Below, in pieces: positions 8,131-20,663 of a stretch of DNA of 64,000 nucleotides; positions within the stretch are counted from its first letter, which is position 1; each line of letters begins with the position of its first letter. Made by a program: the position numbers and the translations under genes. This DNA comes from Cenococcum geophilum 1.58 (lineage: Eukaryota > Ascomycota > Dothideomycetes > Gloniales > Gloniaceae), in contig KV748210.1 of assembly GCA_001692895.1 (NCBI GenBank), positions 1,240,001-1,304,000 of the forward strand, read 5' to 3'. The notes under the pieces are model-generated. The model ran no database searches. It saw only the letters and a program-made list of their open reading frames with translations, and was not told the origin of the DNA.

Positions 8131-9199
8131 TCAGTAGCCTGATATTATTTGTAGCTAGAATTAAAAGTACCTCTCTTATAAAGAGTAAAAGCCGTAGCTA
8201 GCGCTTTATTTGTTATTCTTAAGACCACTACTAAAGTAAAGAAACTTTAATTTTATATAGTACTTTAGAGCAGTAGTTATTATACTTATCCTAGCTTGCT
8301 AGTTAAGTAACCTTTTTATTTAATTTATTTGTAATTTAATTATACTTATTAAGTTCCTTATACTTATCTTATAATAACTTGTTATACAATACTGTTTAAA
8401 GAGAGGTAATAGGTTTCTCTAATTTTTAGTATATTTCCTAGAGCCGTTAAACCTTTAGAGGTATTATTTTCTGCTACTCCTTCTAAAATATCTTAATATA
8501 CTTTATATAATAATTTAAATAAAAAATAAGTGCAGTAGCGTAAAGAGGGGAGTTATCTGTTCTCTGGTAATACTTATTAAACTTTGCCTATATATTCTTT
8601 ACTTAAAGTAAGAGAGCTTTATTTAATCTAAAGAGTGCCTATTATATAATATTAGCTTTAGCTTAAATAAAGTACTTAGAAGAAGAGTTATATAAGAAAG
8701 TTCTTTATATATTTAATAAGTATATCTATTATAAAGAGTACTCGATTAAGTGTTATATAATCCCCTTATATCTCTAATATTGCCTAGTAAAATATCTGTC
8801 AGTATATATGTTTTAATTAACGTACACAAGTATTACTATATTGCGGTACGTATGCGGTATTAGTTAATGGATATGTTCTTCTTCTAGAAGTGGCCTAAAG
8901 CGGTAGGATATAAAGCTGCTCCTTAGCGTGATTACGTGTAGTTATATGTACTAGTCACGTGCACTTATAATATACATAACCACTAATACTAGAGCTACTC
9001 TAAAAGAGACTAAACTACATACTATAGGCTATTTATAGCATATACGCAATAACTAGGCTTTTCCTATCCATATATAATAACTCCCGCTCTATAGAGCCCG
9101 CTCTCTCTCTCTCTTATATATTCCCAATCTATTCCCTTATTTACCCACCTATAGAGATATCTATATATTCCACCCACTCTATAGCCTATAGATTAATTT
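8131..9199. other. RIP-degraded DNA, probably including the LTR of the Copia remnant
   Basis: Mostly TpA-rich sequence without recognisable coding. The part at about 8820-9180 is less damaged and contains promoter-like features (palindromic ACGTG motifs and a CTCTCT tract at 9102-9113) directly beyond the end of the Copia RNase H region. This is where that element's 3' LTR should lie. Its exact ends were not found. Confidence 0.35.
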
Positions 9200-9885
9200 A
9201 GTTTGTATTAATAAGTCATATAAGAGTTACGTAAGGTTTACCCTTTATTATAGCGTCTGTAGAGTTAGCTTCTCTATTAATCTATTTAACCTCTATAATC
9301 TATCTTCGCTTATAGGCTTACTAGAGGCATATTACATTAATTATAAGGCGCTTTTCTTAGGTGGTCCCTAATTATATAGGGCAATTATATAAGGACTTAG
9401 AATTGGTGCAGAGTATAAGTAGGAGGTTAACCTGTATAATCTTATCTATAGTGGACTTAATTACGGCGCCGATATTAATGCTATAGGCTATACTATAGAG
9501 TTTAGAGGCTAACACGCTCTAAGTAACTCTCTTATACTTAACTAAACTCTAATAAATAATATTGGCCTTCTTTATAGCATTAGCTAGTATAATAATATAC
9601 CCAATCTATAAAGAGAGGTCCTTATTATTAGTGAAGGAGGCGTCTATAAATACTACTAACTATATAGTATTAGCGTCTAACTTAACAAACTTAAGGCCTC
9701 TATTTGAATTCTTAATTTACTAGTTTAAGCATTTATTAAGGTCTTTTACGTCTCCTTTACTAGGATTAATTACCTAGGTAGTAAAGGATAGATTAAATAA
9801 AGCCTCTAATTAATAAACCGAAGCGATATATACGCCTCTGGCACGTTAGGCGATATACTAGTCTTTTAGTATTAGAGTATACGTT
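9200..9885 (-). mobile_element. Copia LTR-retrotransposon remnant, RNase H part
   Basis: The minus strand shows the fungal Ty1/Copia RNase H region: blocks such as FIDASFTNNKDLSL, IGYIIILANA and LCTNSKSLY are recognisable, preceded by the end of the reverse-transcriptase region. The rest of the polyprotein is absent or unrecognised; the trace stops at about 9886, where a different repeat begins. The element is broken, with many RIP-type changes, and is a fossil. Confidence 0.7.
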
Positions 9886-10065
9886 AGAAAAAAATTTACC
9901 AGCATTTTTACAGCATTTGGCGGCATTTGGCGGCCAAATGCGCAATCCACGTACTATAATGTGTAGCGTATGGTATCGACTAAGATGCGGCATACTGCCG
10001 CATCTAATAACGCGGTGCAGCTAATTACGCATTTACAGCTACCTGGGTAAGTAATGCCTTCATTC
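9886..10065. repeat. GC-richer island whose left end matches the foldback element near 42200
   Basis: The left end (TACGTTAGAAAAAAATTTAC followed by CAGCATTT) matches, in opposite orientation, the right end of the palindromic element at about 41975-42229. Inside are short palindromes (CATTTGGCGGCATTTGGCGG followed by CCAAATG; GATGCGGCATACTGCCGCATC-type). The island is less mutated than its flanks. It is read as a piece of a non-autonomous element of the same family; the right end was not found. Confidence 0.45.
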
Positions 10066-10185
10066 TATTAAGCTCTCTCTATACTTAATATGCAATTAAT
10101 ATATAATACCCCCCTTACGCATTCTATATATCTTACTTACTTTAAGTAATAAATAAGCGTTGCTCTTCCCGCGCACTTAATAGTA

Positions 10186-10374
10186 TTTACTCGGTCTACG
10201 CAGTTAGTAGTATTTACCTATTCCGCGTAATTAGTATACTTTACTTAGTCTACATAGTTAGTACCCTTTACTTATTCTATATAGTTAGTACCTTTTACTT
10301 ATTCTATATAGTTAGTACCCTTTACTTATTCTATATAGTTAGTATTCTCTACTTATTCTATACGCCTAGTATAT
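10186..10374 (-). repeat. Minisatellite, seven 27-bp units
   Basis: Units starting TTTAC recur at 10186, 10213, 10240, 10267, 10294 and 10321, with a slightly altered seventh (TCTAC) at 10348; consensus TTTACTTATTCTATATAGTT plus AGTACCC. The later copies are nearly identical and the first ones diverged. The period of 27 equals nine codons and on the minus strand would repeat a peptide of the type G-T-N-Y-x-x-x-V-x. Confidence 0.85.
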
Positions 10375-10534
10375 ACTATATAAAGAATATATTTTAACCT
10401 AATAGTAGTATAGTATAACCTTAATATGCCTAATAACGCCCTTTAGTTAACCTACTATTTTAAGTTTAATATTTATATAAGTTCCGCTATAATAGTAGTA
10501 CTATACTATTAAACCCCTAATCGTCTTTATTCTT

Positions 10535-10642
10535 GCCGTTATTTTCCCTATCTATTCTACTACCTTCTCTACTCTTATCCTCTTTATCGCCGTTATTTTC
10601 CCTATCTATTCCGCTACCTTCTCTACTCTTATCCTCTTTATT
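10535..10642 (-). repeat. Two 54-bp tandem units encoding a charged 18-residue repeat
   Basis: Two adjacent units starting GCCGTTATTTTCCC at 10535 and 10589 are almost identical. On the minus strand they read DKEDKSREGS followed by x-IDRENNG, a hydrophilic repeat typical of linker regions. Multiple-of-three length supports a former coding role. Confidence 0.8.
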
Positions 10643-11128
10643 AGTAAATTCTAGTATTACTAGTCTATCTCTACTCTATAGGCGGGCCTTTATATCCTCT
10701 AGTATAGTACTATCCGTAATATCTATAACCTTAGACTTACTAGCGAAAGTATACTATAAGATATAGTAATTAATTCCTATTTCCTATTTATTATCACCTT
10801 AAATTTATTTAAGGCACGCTTAGATAGTATTAATATTATAGTTATATAGCATTAAAATTGTCTTATTAGTATACTATAAGAAGGAGACCTTATATATAGT
10901 TTTAGGGTTTATTCTTAGCGATAAATATACTAGGCTACCGTTATCCTATTATATTATCTTTATTAGCCTATATATAATAATTAAAATAGTAGGATATTAT
11001 AATATAGGAAACGGCGGTAAAGTGCTATAGTATATAGCGAGTATCGCGATATAACGTTACGATATAATTAATATAATATTATATATTTACACTTATAGTA
11101 TATAGTTATTAAGTAAACCTATTATTAT

Positions 11129-11301
11129 TGTCGGGACAATATTACGTGTGGTCACGTGGTCGTCACGTGCCGCCGCGGCACTAGCGTGGCGAGGAGCCTT
11201 AAGCTCCTCGCCCTCCCTTATTTAATAATAAATATATATAAGAACAATCATCATACTATCTACGAACCGTAGCTACGTGATATCACCTTGTGATACCTAT
11301 A
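11129..11301 (+). mobile_element. Solo LTR of a Copia-like family (173 bp)
   Basis: Starts TGTCGGGACA and ends GATACCTATA (TA where CA is expected), flanked by the 5-bp direct repeat ATTAT at 11124-11128 and 11302-11306. It resembles the complete Copia-type LTRs at 42835 and 46842 in its TGTCGG start, in a central palindrome around CTTAAG (11189-11212) and in its GATACC-type end. It is GC-rich and only slightly affected by RIP-type change, so it looks younger than the sequence it interrupts. Confidence 0.75.
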
Positions 11302-13299
11302 ATTATACTTAGGATCTAGTTCCTCTAGATCTTCTATAGTATCCTTAAAAGGATTATTAATTACCTACTAAGTCTATAGCATCTTATCTCTAGTTATATT
11401 CTATATCTTATTAACTTATTATAAAAGTAGCCTATATAGCCTTTTATTATACTTAGGTTAGTAGCTCTTCTAGGTATTTTATAGTCGCTCCTAACTATCT
11501 ATAATACACTTTAGTAAGTATAGTAAGAGGCTTCCTATAGATTTACCTATAACTATAGCGTTAGCTTTAAACTTATAAATAACTTATATTCCGCTTCTAT
11601 AGTCCTTAAGCGTATATTAAATCGCTATATATATAAGCTATACCGTACTAGCCGTAATAGGCAAGAAGAGGTTAGTACTATTCTTATTAAAGGTAAGTGA
11701 CCTTAGCCTAGTATTAAAAAACACACACTTAATATAACGTGCAATAATTAGCGCCCTAAATCTTATCTCTCTATTCTAGCCTTAGTTAGTTAGGTATAGT
11801 AAAAGATAGAGTACTAACTAGGCTACTAAGCGTAAAGCGGTTATCCTTAAGTAGTTCCGCTACTTCCTCTACTATAGCCTTAGTATCTAGTTTAAGGTAG
11901 TTATAGCTCCTAGTAACGGTATTATATACTATATTTATTATATAACACTAAAATATACTAAGCTAGTTATATAGCTAGAAAATCGGTTAGTATAGTACTA
12001 TTAAATCTAAGGACCGCGAACCTTACGTACTACCGGCCCCAGTAGCATACTTAATACTCTATTTATTAGGTTTTCGTAACGGTCTATAATAGTAATCGCC
12101 TCTTTCTATATCTACTTTATTAGTATATTTAGACCGCTTATATTTATTTCTAGCTAGGGAGAAAGATAGAGCTCTTTAGGTATAGAGCCTATTATTACTT
12201 ATATAATAAGACGTATCTGAGCGATACTATATATCTTTATATTAACTAGGCTAAGTGGCTGCTTTATATATTATCTAAAGTTATCCTATAGCGGTTATTT
12301 GTCTAAGTAATATATATATTTCTTTTAAGTATAGATTTTAGATATCTTAGGGTCGCTTAGGGTTTATAGGCTTTCGTCTAATAAGAATAGGACTATCTAT
12401 TAGGATAACGTTATCAAAATTAATAATAATGGATTATACTATAGCATATTAATAATAGCCTTACCTTTTAATAGAGATAGTTATAGTATAGAGCCTAATA
12501 TTATCCCCTTTAAGATCTAGATTATCTTAGGAGCTACTACTTAACTTATAGTATCTTTATTTACTTTTCTACGGAATAGGTAAAGGATAAGTATATTAGT
12601 TTAGTAGAACTATTTAGCTTTTATATACACCTTACTTCCCTAAAAGACACTAGATAGTCTAGAGTCTTATACCTAATATACTTTAAATAATAACCTAGTT
12701 AACTTTTATAATATAAATTAGGTATTTCTTGCTAAGTATATAGAAAGGAGCTTTAACTAACTTATAATAATAAGTTAGGAGGGCGGCCTAACTATTTATT
12801 AGGCTTTATAATAGGGCAATTAGATTACCTTACTATAGCGTAGGGTCCTACTTTATATAATATTTTTTCTATACCACGCAGAAGCCTAGTTCCTAGCAAT
12901 ATTTACCTATTCTTAAGGTAGATAGTATAGTATATAGGATATAAAGGGTAGCTAGCGCGTAGAGAGCGATATATAGTAGTATTATGTTCTAGTTTATTAT
13001 AGTCGTAGCAATCTACCCCTTTATTATAATCCGGCGCCACTAGTTATAACTTACTACTATTTCGGCTAAGTTATATTTATTTACCGCCTAGTATAAGCCT
13101 ATTTCCTTAATTATACATTAACCTATACCCTATTTATTCGCTTAAAGTCTTTATTATATATAGTATTATATATATCCTAATTACTATAGTTATTTATAAA
13201 GAAATAGTCTATAACGTTAATGTTTATTAGTATAAGTAAGATAGGCCTTATAATATAGTTAACATTATATATCTAGAGGGTATCTAGTATACGTTTCGT

Positions 13300-14780
13300 C
13301 TTACTATTAGATAGCTTTATACTCTACACTCTAAGTATTCTAGTTCTTATATTAATTTTACTACTATTATAAACTTAGAGGGTCTCTACTAACGCACCGG
13401 CGTATTTTAGGTATTTACCCTTACTATCTAATTACTTAGTATCCTAGATTATAAGTAGCAGATAAAGCCTCCCTACTTTATTACTATAGAGGCTATTATT
13501 TACCTACTTATATTTTTATACTATTATAGCATTATAGTAGGGGGCTTTAGTATTAGCCTATAACGGGGTATACTAAGTAAATACCTTATTAAGCTTATTA
13601 GTCTTAGTAGCGTCCTTCCTAAAGCGAATATAGTATATAACGCTATAATAGATACTTAAGGGTATCTTTAATACCTAATCGTTATCGGCCTCTAGTTAGT
13701 TAACGTCCTAGTCTATTTACTAGATTCTATTAATCTACTTATAGTATTCCCTTATAAAGGGAGCTAGTTTAGATATAAGGTTAGTAATCTCTATCTAGCG
13801 CTATACCTCCTTAACTATATACTAGATAGATATATTAATTCTCTAGTCTTAAAGTGTCTAAGTTATATAGTTGTCGAAGTTCTATATATATAAGCGATGT
13901 ATATATATATTAACTATAGAGCCTAGTTATATTATCTATATTACGCTTATTAGGTCTGCTATATTAATTATATTAGTTAACACCTATAGCTTAAGTTTGT
14001 TCTAAAGTATAGTGTTAAGATATATAGTATTATATCGTAGCATCTACTCTTTATAGTTGTTCTGTTTATTAGTCCTATAGTAAAATACCTTCTATAGCTT
14101 ATATGCTTACTTTAAATACTCTATATCTATACCTCTAATTACTCCTAGTTACTAGATAACCTCTAGATAGTAGGTAATAGTATATAGCTTAGGAATATTA
14201 AAGTATAGTAGTCCTACCTTGCTTAGTTAAAACAGAAGGAATATATCCTTTATCTTATCTATTCTATAAATAGCTACTACTAGGTACTAGATAGTTAATT
14301 TGTTATATAATATATATTAAGATAGTATAGTAAAGTCTATAAACGCCCGGATAAATAGTATAGCGCCTTTATTCTATTTTAGTAAGGGTACTATAGTAGG
14401 GACTAATTATTATAATAGAGATTTATATATCTTTCCTATCTATTAGCCGATATTTACCTAGCTATCCTATACTATTATATTAGTAAATTATTCCACCTAT
14501 ATAAAGCGGGTAGTAATAAGTATATTAATATTTAATATCTTCTAGCTATAACTATCTATGCATAGGATATTAAGGCCCTAATATTTTCCGGCCTATATTT
14601 CGCTTTATATAAGCCCCTTAATTTAGTATATAAGGTGTTTACTAGTAAGGCCTTTAAGTACCTAGTATAGGAAATTAGGCGCTATTATCTTATAGATATT
14701 AGATAGATTATAGCCCTATATAAAGTTGCGGAACGGCTAAATATAATCTAAGTTATCCTTCTTATTAGTATTGCAACCTT
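13300..14780 (-). pseudogene. Plavaka-type (CMC superfamily) DNA-transposon transposase, C-terminal half
   Basis: The minus strand carries the conserved C-terminal landscape of Plavaka transposases: a block LFIRAFIDFTIL around 14330, DKIKDIFLLF (14231-14266), FNIPKLYTIT with following YYLEVI (about 14171-14208), GIDIEYLK, then EQMLRYNTIYLN (14016-14052). In intact relatives these correspond to the xDFIxLxQY, NIPKxHxxxHY and QMxRW regions. Downstream the trace continues to about 13300. Many codons are RIP-type TAG/TAA, so the gene is dead. The upstream half is cut off at 14785 by the Gypsy insertion and should continue at 20664 on the far side. Plavaka transposases move DNA by cut-and-paste; this copy cannot. 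Confidence 0.7.
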
Positions 14781-14785
14781 CCTAC

Positions 14786-14997
14786 TGTTACGGCACTGGC
14801 AGAACCTGGCAGAACTTAGCAGAACTTCGCGGTCACGTGACTAGAAGACCGCATAAAAAGAACCCTACTTTAACCAGCGCTGCTCTTCTTCTCCTTTTCT
14901 TTCTCTAGCTTTAGATCCTCGTTTATAGACTACCAATCGTACAGGCTTGCGCGTCCCTCTTGCCGTGCTTGTGCCTTAATTAACTGAGTCGCTAATA
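14786..14997 (+). repeat. 5' LTR of the 14786-20658 Gypsy element
   Basis: 212 bp starting TGTTACGGCAC and ending GCTAATA, containing three TGGCAGAAC-type units at the start and a CT-rich promoter-like tract (TTCTTCTCCTTTTC). It differs from the 3' LTR at roughly 17 positions, all of them transitions, as expected if RIP and not time drove the divergence. Confidence 0.9.
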
Positions 14998-17900
14998 TTA
15001 TCTAAAGCTTAACTACCCTTTCTTCCTAAGAAGGAACTTAAATATATCTACGGACCATAAACTAGAATAGAATATAGAATTAGACCTAAAGAATATTACT
15101 AGAACTAGAAGAACAGAAAAGAATAACAAGACCTATAAAATACGCACAGACCAGAACCCCTGCAGAATCCTACCGGAGGTTACCCTAATAACTGTACCAC
15201 GATGCTAAGAAATACAGCAGCCGGCAAAGTAGCCGCAGGACCCTTAAATACCTCCGATAGTAAAACAGCAACTGACTTAAACTCCTAAGTGGAGCTCGTA
15301 GCAGCCAATGCCGAAATTAAACGACTTTAAGAGCTGCTTAAAGCCAGAGAACCCCCTACGCCTAGCAAGGAATCATCAGACACCTAAAGACTTACTACGG
15401 TCCTTAAGGCTCTAGCCTAACGTATAGCATTAGCATTGTCGCGGTCCGTAAAGGTCGCGGACCCCCTATTACTTACAGACGGAACCAACCCTATATTTAA
15501 TAATTAAAAGCTTTAATTACAGGATAAGCTCAAAGTCAATACGGACCACTTCCCTACCACTTAGGCTAAAATGGCCTACGTCTTCGGCCGTACCGGCGGG
15601 GACGCACAGACGCACCTATGTCCGCGGTACGCATAGGACTTAGTAGAGCCCTTCCTCTCTAAAGAAGAGATAATCGTCTACCTGTCTTTTATTTATAAGG
15701 ACCCCTTTAAAGTATAAAACGCCTAACTTAATTATAAAAGCCTAAACATGAAAACAATAGAGACCTTCTCGGCCTTTTAGACCCGCTTTTTGCACCTAGC
15801 CAGCTAGGCTTAAATTCCCCAAGAAGATCTAATGCCAGACCTATTTAATAAGCTTACCCTAGACCTATAGCGAGCTATACTGCCAGTTTTTACTACTATA
15901 TAGACGCTAAAGGAACTTATAGACTAGTGCTTGGCTATTAACTAAGGCCTCCGCCAAATTAAGGCATACGCCGAACGGTATAAAGCCAAAAACCCTTTAA
16001 ATTAGATTATAAGCAATACAAGAACGGCCCGCAATGCCCTAGCACGATCGGTAACCCCCACAGCACTACCTATACAGCCCACCGCCAATTTAGCAGCTAG
16101 CCGTGCGGCTAGCCCTGCTATAGATCCGGCGAATGCTCGGCCTATGTACAGCAACCCCCATATATAGGCCCTTAGTAATTAAGGAGCTTACTTCTCTTAT
16201 AGACAGAAAGGTTACCGTATAAGGGATTGCCTAATAAACGCGAAAGCGGACGAGGTTCTATTAATCTAGAAGGATAACGCGGAGTTGGAAAAAGAGGAAC
16301 CCTAGAGGAAGACTCCTCTCTAGGGTTAAAAGGGATTGATATGTTAGATGTTAATCTAGGTCGGCTAGTTAGTAGAAAAAGCTGCACTATTCCTTATACT
16401 TTATTCCGTAATAGATACTAAGTTTTAACCTCTACTTTAGCTGACTCTAGAGTAAATGCCTTCGCCTTAATAGACACCCAGTATGCCGTAAAGCTGGCTG
16501 ACTTTCTAAATGCACCTATTAAAGAACTGCCTAAACCAATTCCTATCCGCGGGTACAATAGGCGGATAGGACCACCTATTATAACTATCTTGCGGATTTA
16601 CCTCCATGTTAACGGACAAAGGTAGTATAACGCCCCCTTCCTTATTACGGATCTAGGTAGCTACAATATAATCTTAGGGCGAAAATGGCTAGCCTATTTA
16701 GGCTTATAGCTCAATATACAGAGTAGACGGCTTACCTAGCCCGAAACCCTACCCCTAACCCCTTCCTTTATAAAAGAAATCAGCATTATAATAGAAAACC
16801 TCGTACGGCCCTAGATTAATACTATTTATTAGGCCGATGCTATACATAGGGACTAGGCCTTTAAGAAAGATATACAGCTTAATTTGCAACGGATCCGTAT
16901 ACTACGTCGCCCCTAGACTACCCATATTACGCCACCCGCATTAAAGACCTAGGAAGTTAGTAGTGACCTAGAAAAGCCCCCTATAGAGAGCTTAGGCCCT
17001 ATATAGCTACAAAGAACAGCAAGGGACGTCAGACGTTATACTAAACTAATAGATTAGAGGGATAACCTATAGAAGATAGAATAGGAGCTAAGAAAGATTA
17101 TAAACCCTAGACCGCAAAATATGGTCCGGAAAATGGCTATAAGGAAACCAGCGGACCTCCCACCAGTTAATATCTGCTATATTAGTGCCGTAGGATTCTA
17201 CCAGAACTTAGTTCAGCCTAATACCGTTACCTTTACGATAAGCTTATACAAAATTAATTAAATAATTAAGGAAAAGGGAAATAAGCTTAGCGGATAAGAA
17301 AGCGAGCTTATAGATAAGGAACTAGTAGAATAAAAGCTACCCTATTAACACCAGAAATTCAAGGACATATTCTCCAAAGCAGTGTCCAATATACTTCCAC
17401 CTCACCGACCGTATGACTACAAGATTAAAATTAAGCAGGGTAAAGAAAACACCCTTAGCTTTAGCCCCCTTTATAAGCAGTCCATTACCAAATTATAGGC
17501 CACAAAGTAGTATCTCATCAATAACCTAAATAAGGGCTTTATTAAGCCTAGCTAAGCCCCTTTCGCCTCGCCTATTCTCTTTATCAAAAAGCCAAATAGA
17601 GGACTCCGCTTCTATATTAACTACTATAAGCTAAATAATATAACCCGTAAGGATCGCTATCCACTGCCCCTACTTAATAAGACTCTAGCCTAAATAAGTA
17701 GAGCTAAGGTCTTTATAAAGCTTAATATCCGCCAGGCCTTCTACCAAATTAGGATAAACCCTAAGTCTAAAGATTTTACTACATTTTAGACCCGTTACGG
17801 AACGTATAAATATAAAGTGCTCCCTTTTAGACTAACCAACGGACCAGCTACGTACTAGCGGTACATAAATAATATACTCTTTAACTACCTTAACAATTTC

Positions 17901-20446
17901 TATACGGCCTATTTAGATAATATTATAATCTACTTTAAGAACGAGCTAGAATACGAGGAGCACGTCTATAAAGTCCTACAACGGCTCCGCGAGGCTGGCC
18001 TCTAGGTCAACATTAAGAAGTTAAAGTTCAGTGTTAAGCGTACAAAGTACCTAGGTTTTATTATCAGTATAGACGGAATTAAAACCAACCCAGAGAAAAC
18101 GGCCGCAATTAACCAGTGGGCACCCCTACAGACCGTAAAGGGGGTACAATCCTTTTTAGGGTTTTGTAACTTCTACCAACGCTTTATTAAGAACTATAGC
18201 AGGATTACCTGGCCTCTTAACCGTCTTATTAGAAAAGACCAGCCCTTCCACTTTAACGCTATATATAGGCAGGCCTTTAATAAGCTTAAGAAACGGCTGG
18301 TATTGGCTCCCCTACTTGCCTATTTTAACCCAGAACGGCCCTTAATACTAGAAACTGATGCCTTAGACGGCGTAATAGCTAGTGTTTTTTCCCAGAAGCA
18401 ACCGGACAGAGAGTGGCACCCTATTATATACTATTTAAAGACTATAATAGATGCCGAGCTAAATTACTACATCTATAACAAAGAAATGCTGGCTATTATC
18501 TCTAGCTTTTAGCACTGGCGTATATAGCTAAAGGGGACCCCTAAGCCGATTAAGGTAGTTTTAAATCATAAGGCCCTAGAATACTTTATAACAACTAAGG
18601 CCCTTACGGCCCAACAGGCACGCTAGGCGGATACCCTATCTTAGTTTAACTTCTTAATTATGTATAGACTAGGCGCTACGAACCATGCGGACACTCTTAT
18701 AAGGCGTAAGTAAGACCTAAATAACTAGATAGCTGTGAAGATCTTACTATAGACCTAGACGCTACTATAACTAGAACACCTTAACCCCTAGATACGGGCA
18801 GAACTAAGCACGGACTCCTTAGGCGCCGAGATATGTCCTATTAACTCCTCTAAACTTAACCTTATTAATAAACTACTATAGGCTAACCGAATAACCCCCT
18901 CTCTATAGGAATACCATGAAAAGGCAAAGAACGTTGCCAGCCTATAGTCCCTTAAAAACGGACTACTTAAGCACTAGGAACGGCTAGTAGTAGCTAAGGA
19001 ACAGAACTTACGGACCCGGCTTATTGCTAAAGCTTATGCCTAGGTCTCTACGGCCCACCCTAGAAAAAATAAGACCCGTAAGATTATTGGTGACCGCTAC
19101 TACTGGCCCGAAATAATTATAGATATTGACCGTTATATACGGAACTGCGACAGCTGCCGTAGATCTACAATTCCACGAGATAAGACCCCAGGACTATTAA
19201 AACCTCTCCCAATACCTAACCGCCCCTAGCAGTATATCTCTATAGACTTCCATAAGCTACTAACAGACCGCGACGGATATGATATGGTTATAATTCTAGT
19301 TAACCGCTTTGGCAAGCGCCCGTTCTTAATTCCCTGTTATAAAAATATTAATGCTAAGGAGGCGGCCCGACTATATATCTACTACGTCTACCGCATTTAC
19401 GGACTACTAGATACTATTATATCCAATTACAGCCCGCAATTTATATCGGCCTTTTGGAACAAGTTTACCCGGATCCTAAGTATTAGGCTAAAGCTCTTTA
19501 TAGTATACTACCCCCAGACAGACGGCCAGACGGAGATTGTAAATCAATATTTAGATCAGAGACTCCGGCCTTTTGTTAACTACTTCTAGGACAACTAGGG
19601 CGAACTACTACCCCTAATAGACTACGCCCAGGCGACCCTACCCTATAACTTTATGGGATTTGCACCTATCTAACTAGAAATGGGGTATTTACCCTAAATA
19701 AGCTTTAACTGGGATAGACCAGAAGGACCATGGACCGTACGCGAGAAACTGTCTTATAAGGAAGCCTAGCAGTATACCAAGCGCTTAGAGGAAGCCTGGA
19801 CGGTAGCCTGTATAAATCTAGAAAAGGCCTAAAAATTAATAGAATAGCAGGCAAATAAGTATAGGCGCGAACCCGACTTTACCGTAGGCGATATAGTCTG
19901 GGTTATAATAAAGAACTGGAAGACGGAACGGCCTAGCCATAAGCTAGACTATCAGATAGCGGGACCGTATAAGGTCCTTAAGAAGATAGGTAACTCGTAT
20001 AAAATAAAGCTCCCGGATTTAATTAAGGTTTACCCCGTTTTCTCGCCGGATAAGCTATAGAAAGCTGCGAACAACCTATTACCTGGACAAAAGAACGAAC
20101 CTCCCCTACTAATTTAAGTTAATAGCGACAACAAATAGGAAATTAAAGAAGTACTAGCCTATAAACTAGTAAGGAAAACGCTAAAGTACCGCGTTAGTTG
20201 GAAAGGCTATAACCCAGATCCTACCTAGTACCCTGTATAGAACTTTATTAGTAGTCCCTATAAGCTTTAAGAATTCTATAACCGCTACCCTAATAAACCA
20301 GGACCCCTAAAGTACCTAGACAAGTAGATAGAGTGCTAGTATAGCGAAGACGACAAGCTACCAGAAGAACATAAAGATAAGAACGCCCTATAAGCATAAT
20401 ACGGACTATAAAGCCTAAGGGCAGGCTTTTATGGAGGGGGGGGTAA

Positions 20447-20658
20447 TATTACGGCACTGGCAGAACCTAGCAGAACTTGGCAGAACTTCACGGTCACATG
20501 ACTAGAAGACCGCATAAAAAGAACCCTACTTCAACCAGCGCTACTCTTCTTCTCCTTTCCTTTCTCTAGCTTTAGATCCTCATTTATAGACTACCAATTG
20601 TACAGGCTTGCGCGTCCCTCTTACCGTGCTCGTGCCTCGATTGACTGAGTCGCTAACA
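20447..20658 (+). repeat. 3' LTR of the 14786-20658 Gypsy element
   Basis: 212 bp starting TATTACGGCAC and ending GCTAACA, directly after the polypurine tract. It pairs with 14786-14997 over its whole length. Confidence 0.9.
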
Positions 20659-20663
20659 CCTAC

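Larger units (their letters stand above)
10090..13300 (-). pseudogene. Unidentified minus-strand coding-like region with internal peptide repeats
   Basis: The minus strand has a coherent but RIP-riddled coding character. Near its 3' end it holds two in-phase repeats: seven 27-bp units (nine codons, 10186-10374) and two 54-bp units (18 codons, 10535-10642, charged Asp/Lys/Glu/Arg-rich). The periods being multiples of three argues that the region once encoded protein. It lies downstream of the Plavaka-type transposase on the same strand and could be a second gene of that element or an independent one. A solo LTR interrupts it at 11129-11301. I do not recognise the protein. Confidence 0.4.
14786..20658 (+). 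mobile_element. Full-length Gypsy chromovirus (5.87 kb), inserted in the Plavaka-type element
   Basis: Two 212-bp LTRs enclose an internal region and are flanked by the target duplication CCTAC (14781-14785, 20659-20663). In order on the plus strand: Gag region (about 15200-16250) with a zinc-knuckle area near 16180-16235; protease region (about 16440-16700); reverse transcriptase (about 17380-18060, active-site area near 17905-17970); RNase H (about 18300-18700); integrase with its zinc-binding part (about 19050-19180) and core (to about 19600); a C-terminal chromodomain (about 20150-20300); then a G-rich polypurine tract (20434-20443) just before the 3' LTR. The order RT-RNH-INT-chromodomain identifies Metaviridae/Gypsy of the chromovirus type. 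The coding part is broken by many RIP-type changes; structurally the element looks complete. Confidence 0.9.

Noticed and set aside
7908-8201. Overlapping ORFs on both strands around the 16-G tract
   Set aside because: Open because the patch is GC-rich and unmutated; no start context, splice signals or domain strong enough to call a gene.
10186-10374. Regular 27-bp repeats as a possible CRISPR array
   Set aside because: The units are directly adjacent without spacers, and the sequence is clearly eukaryotic; it is a coding-type minisatellite.
10533-10766. Plus-strand Leu/Ser-rich ORF
   Set aside because: Antisense reading of the two 54-bp charged repeats of the minus-strand gene.
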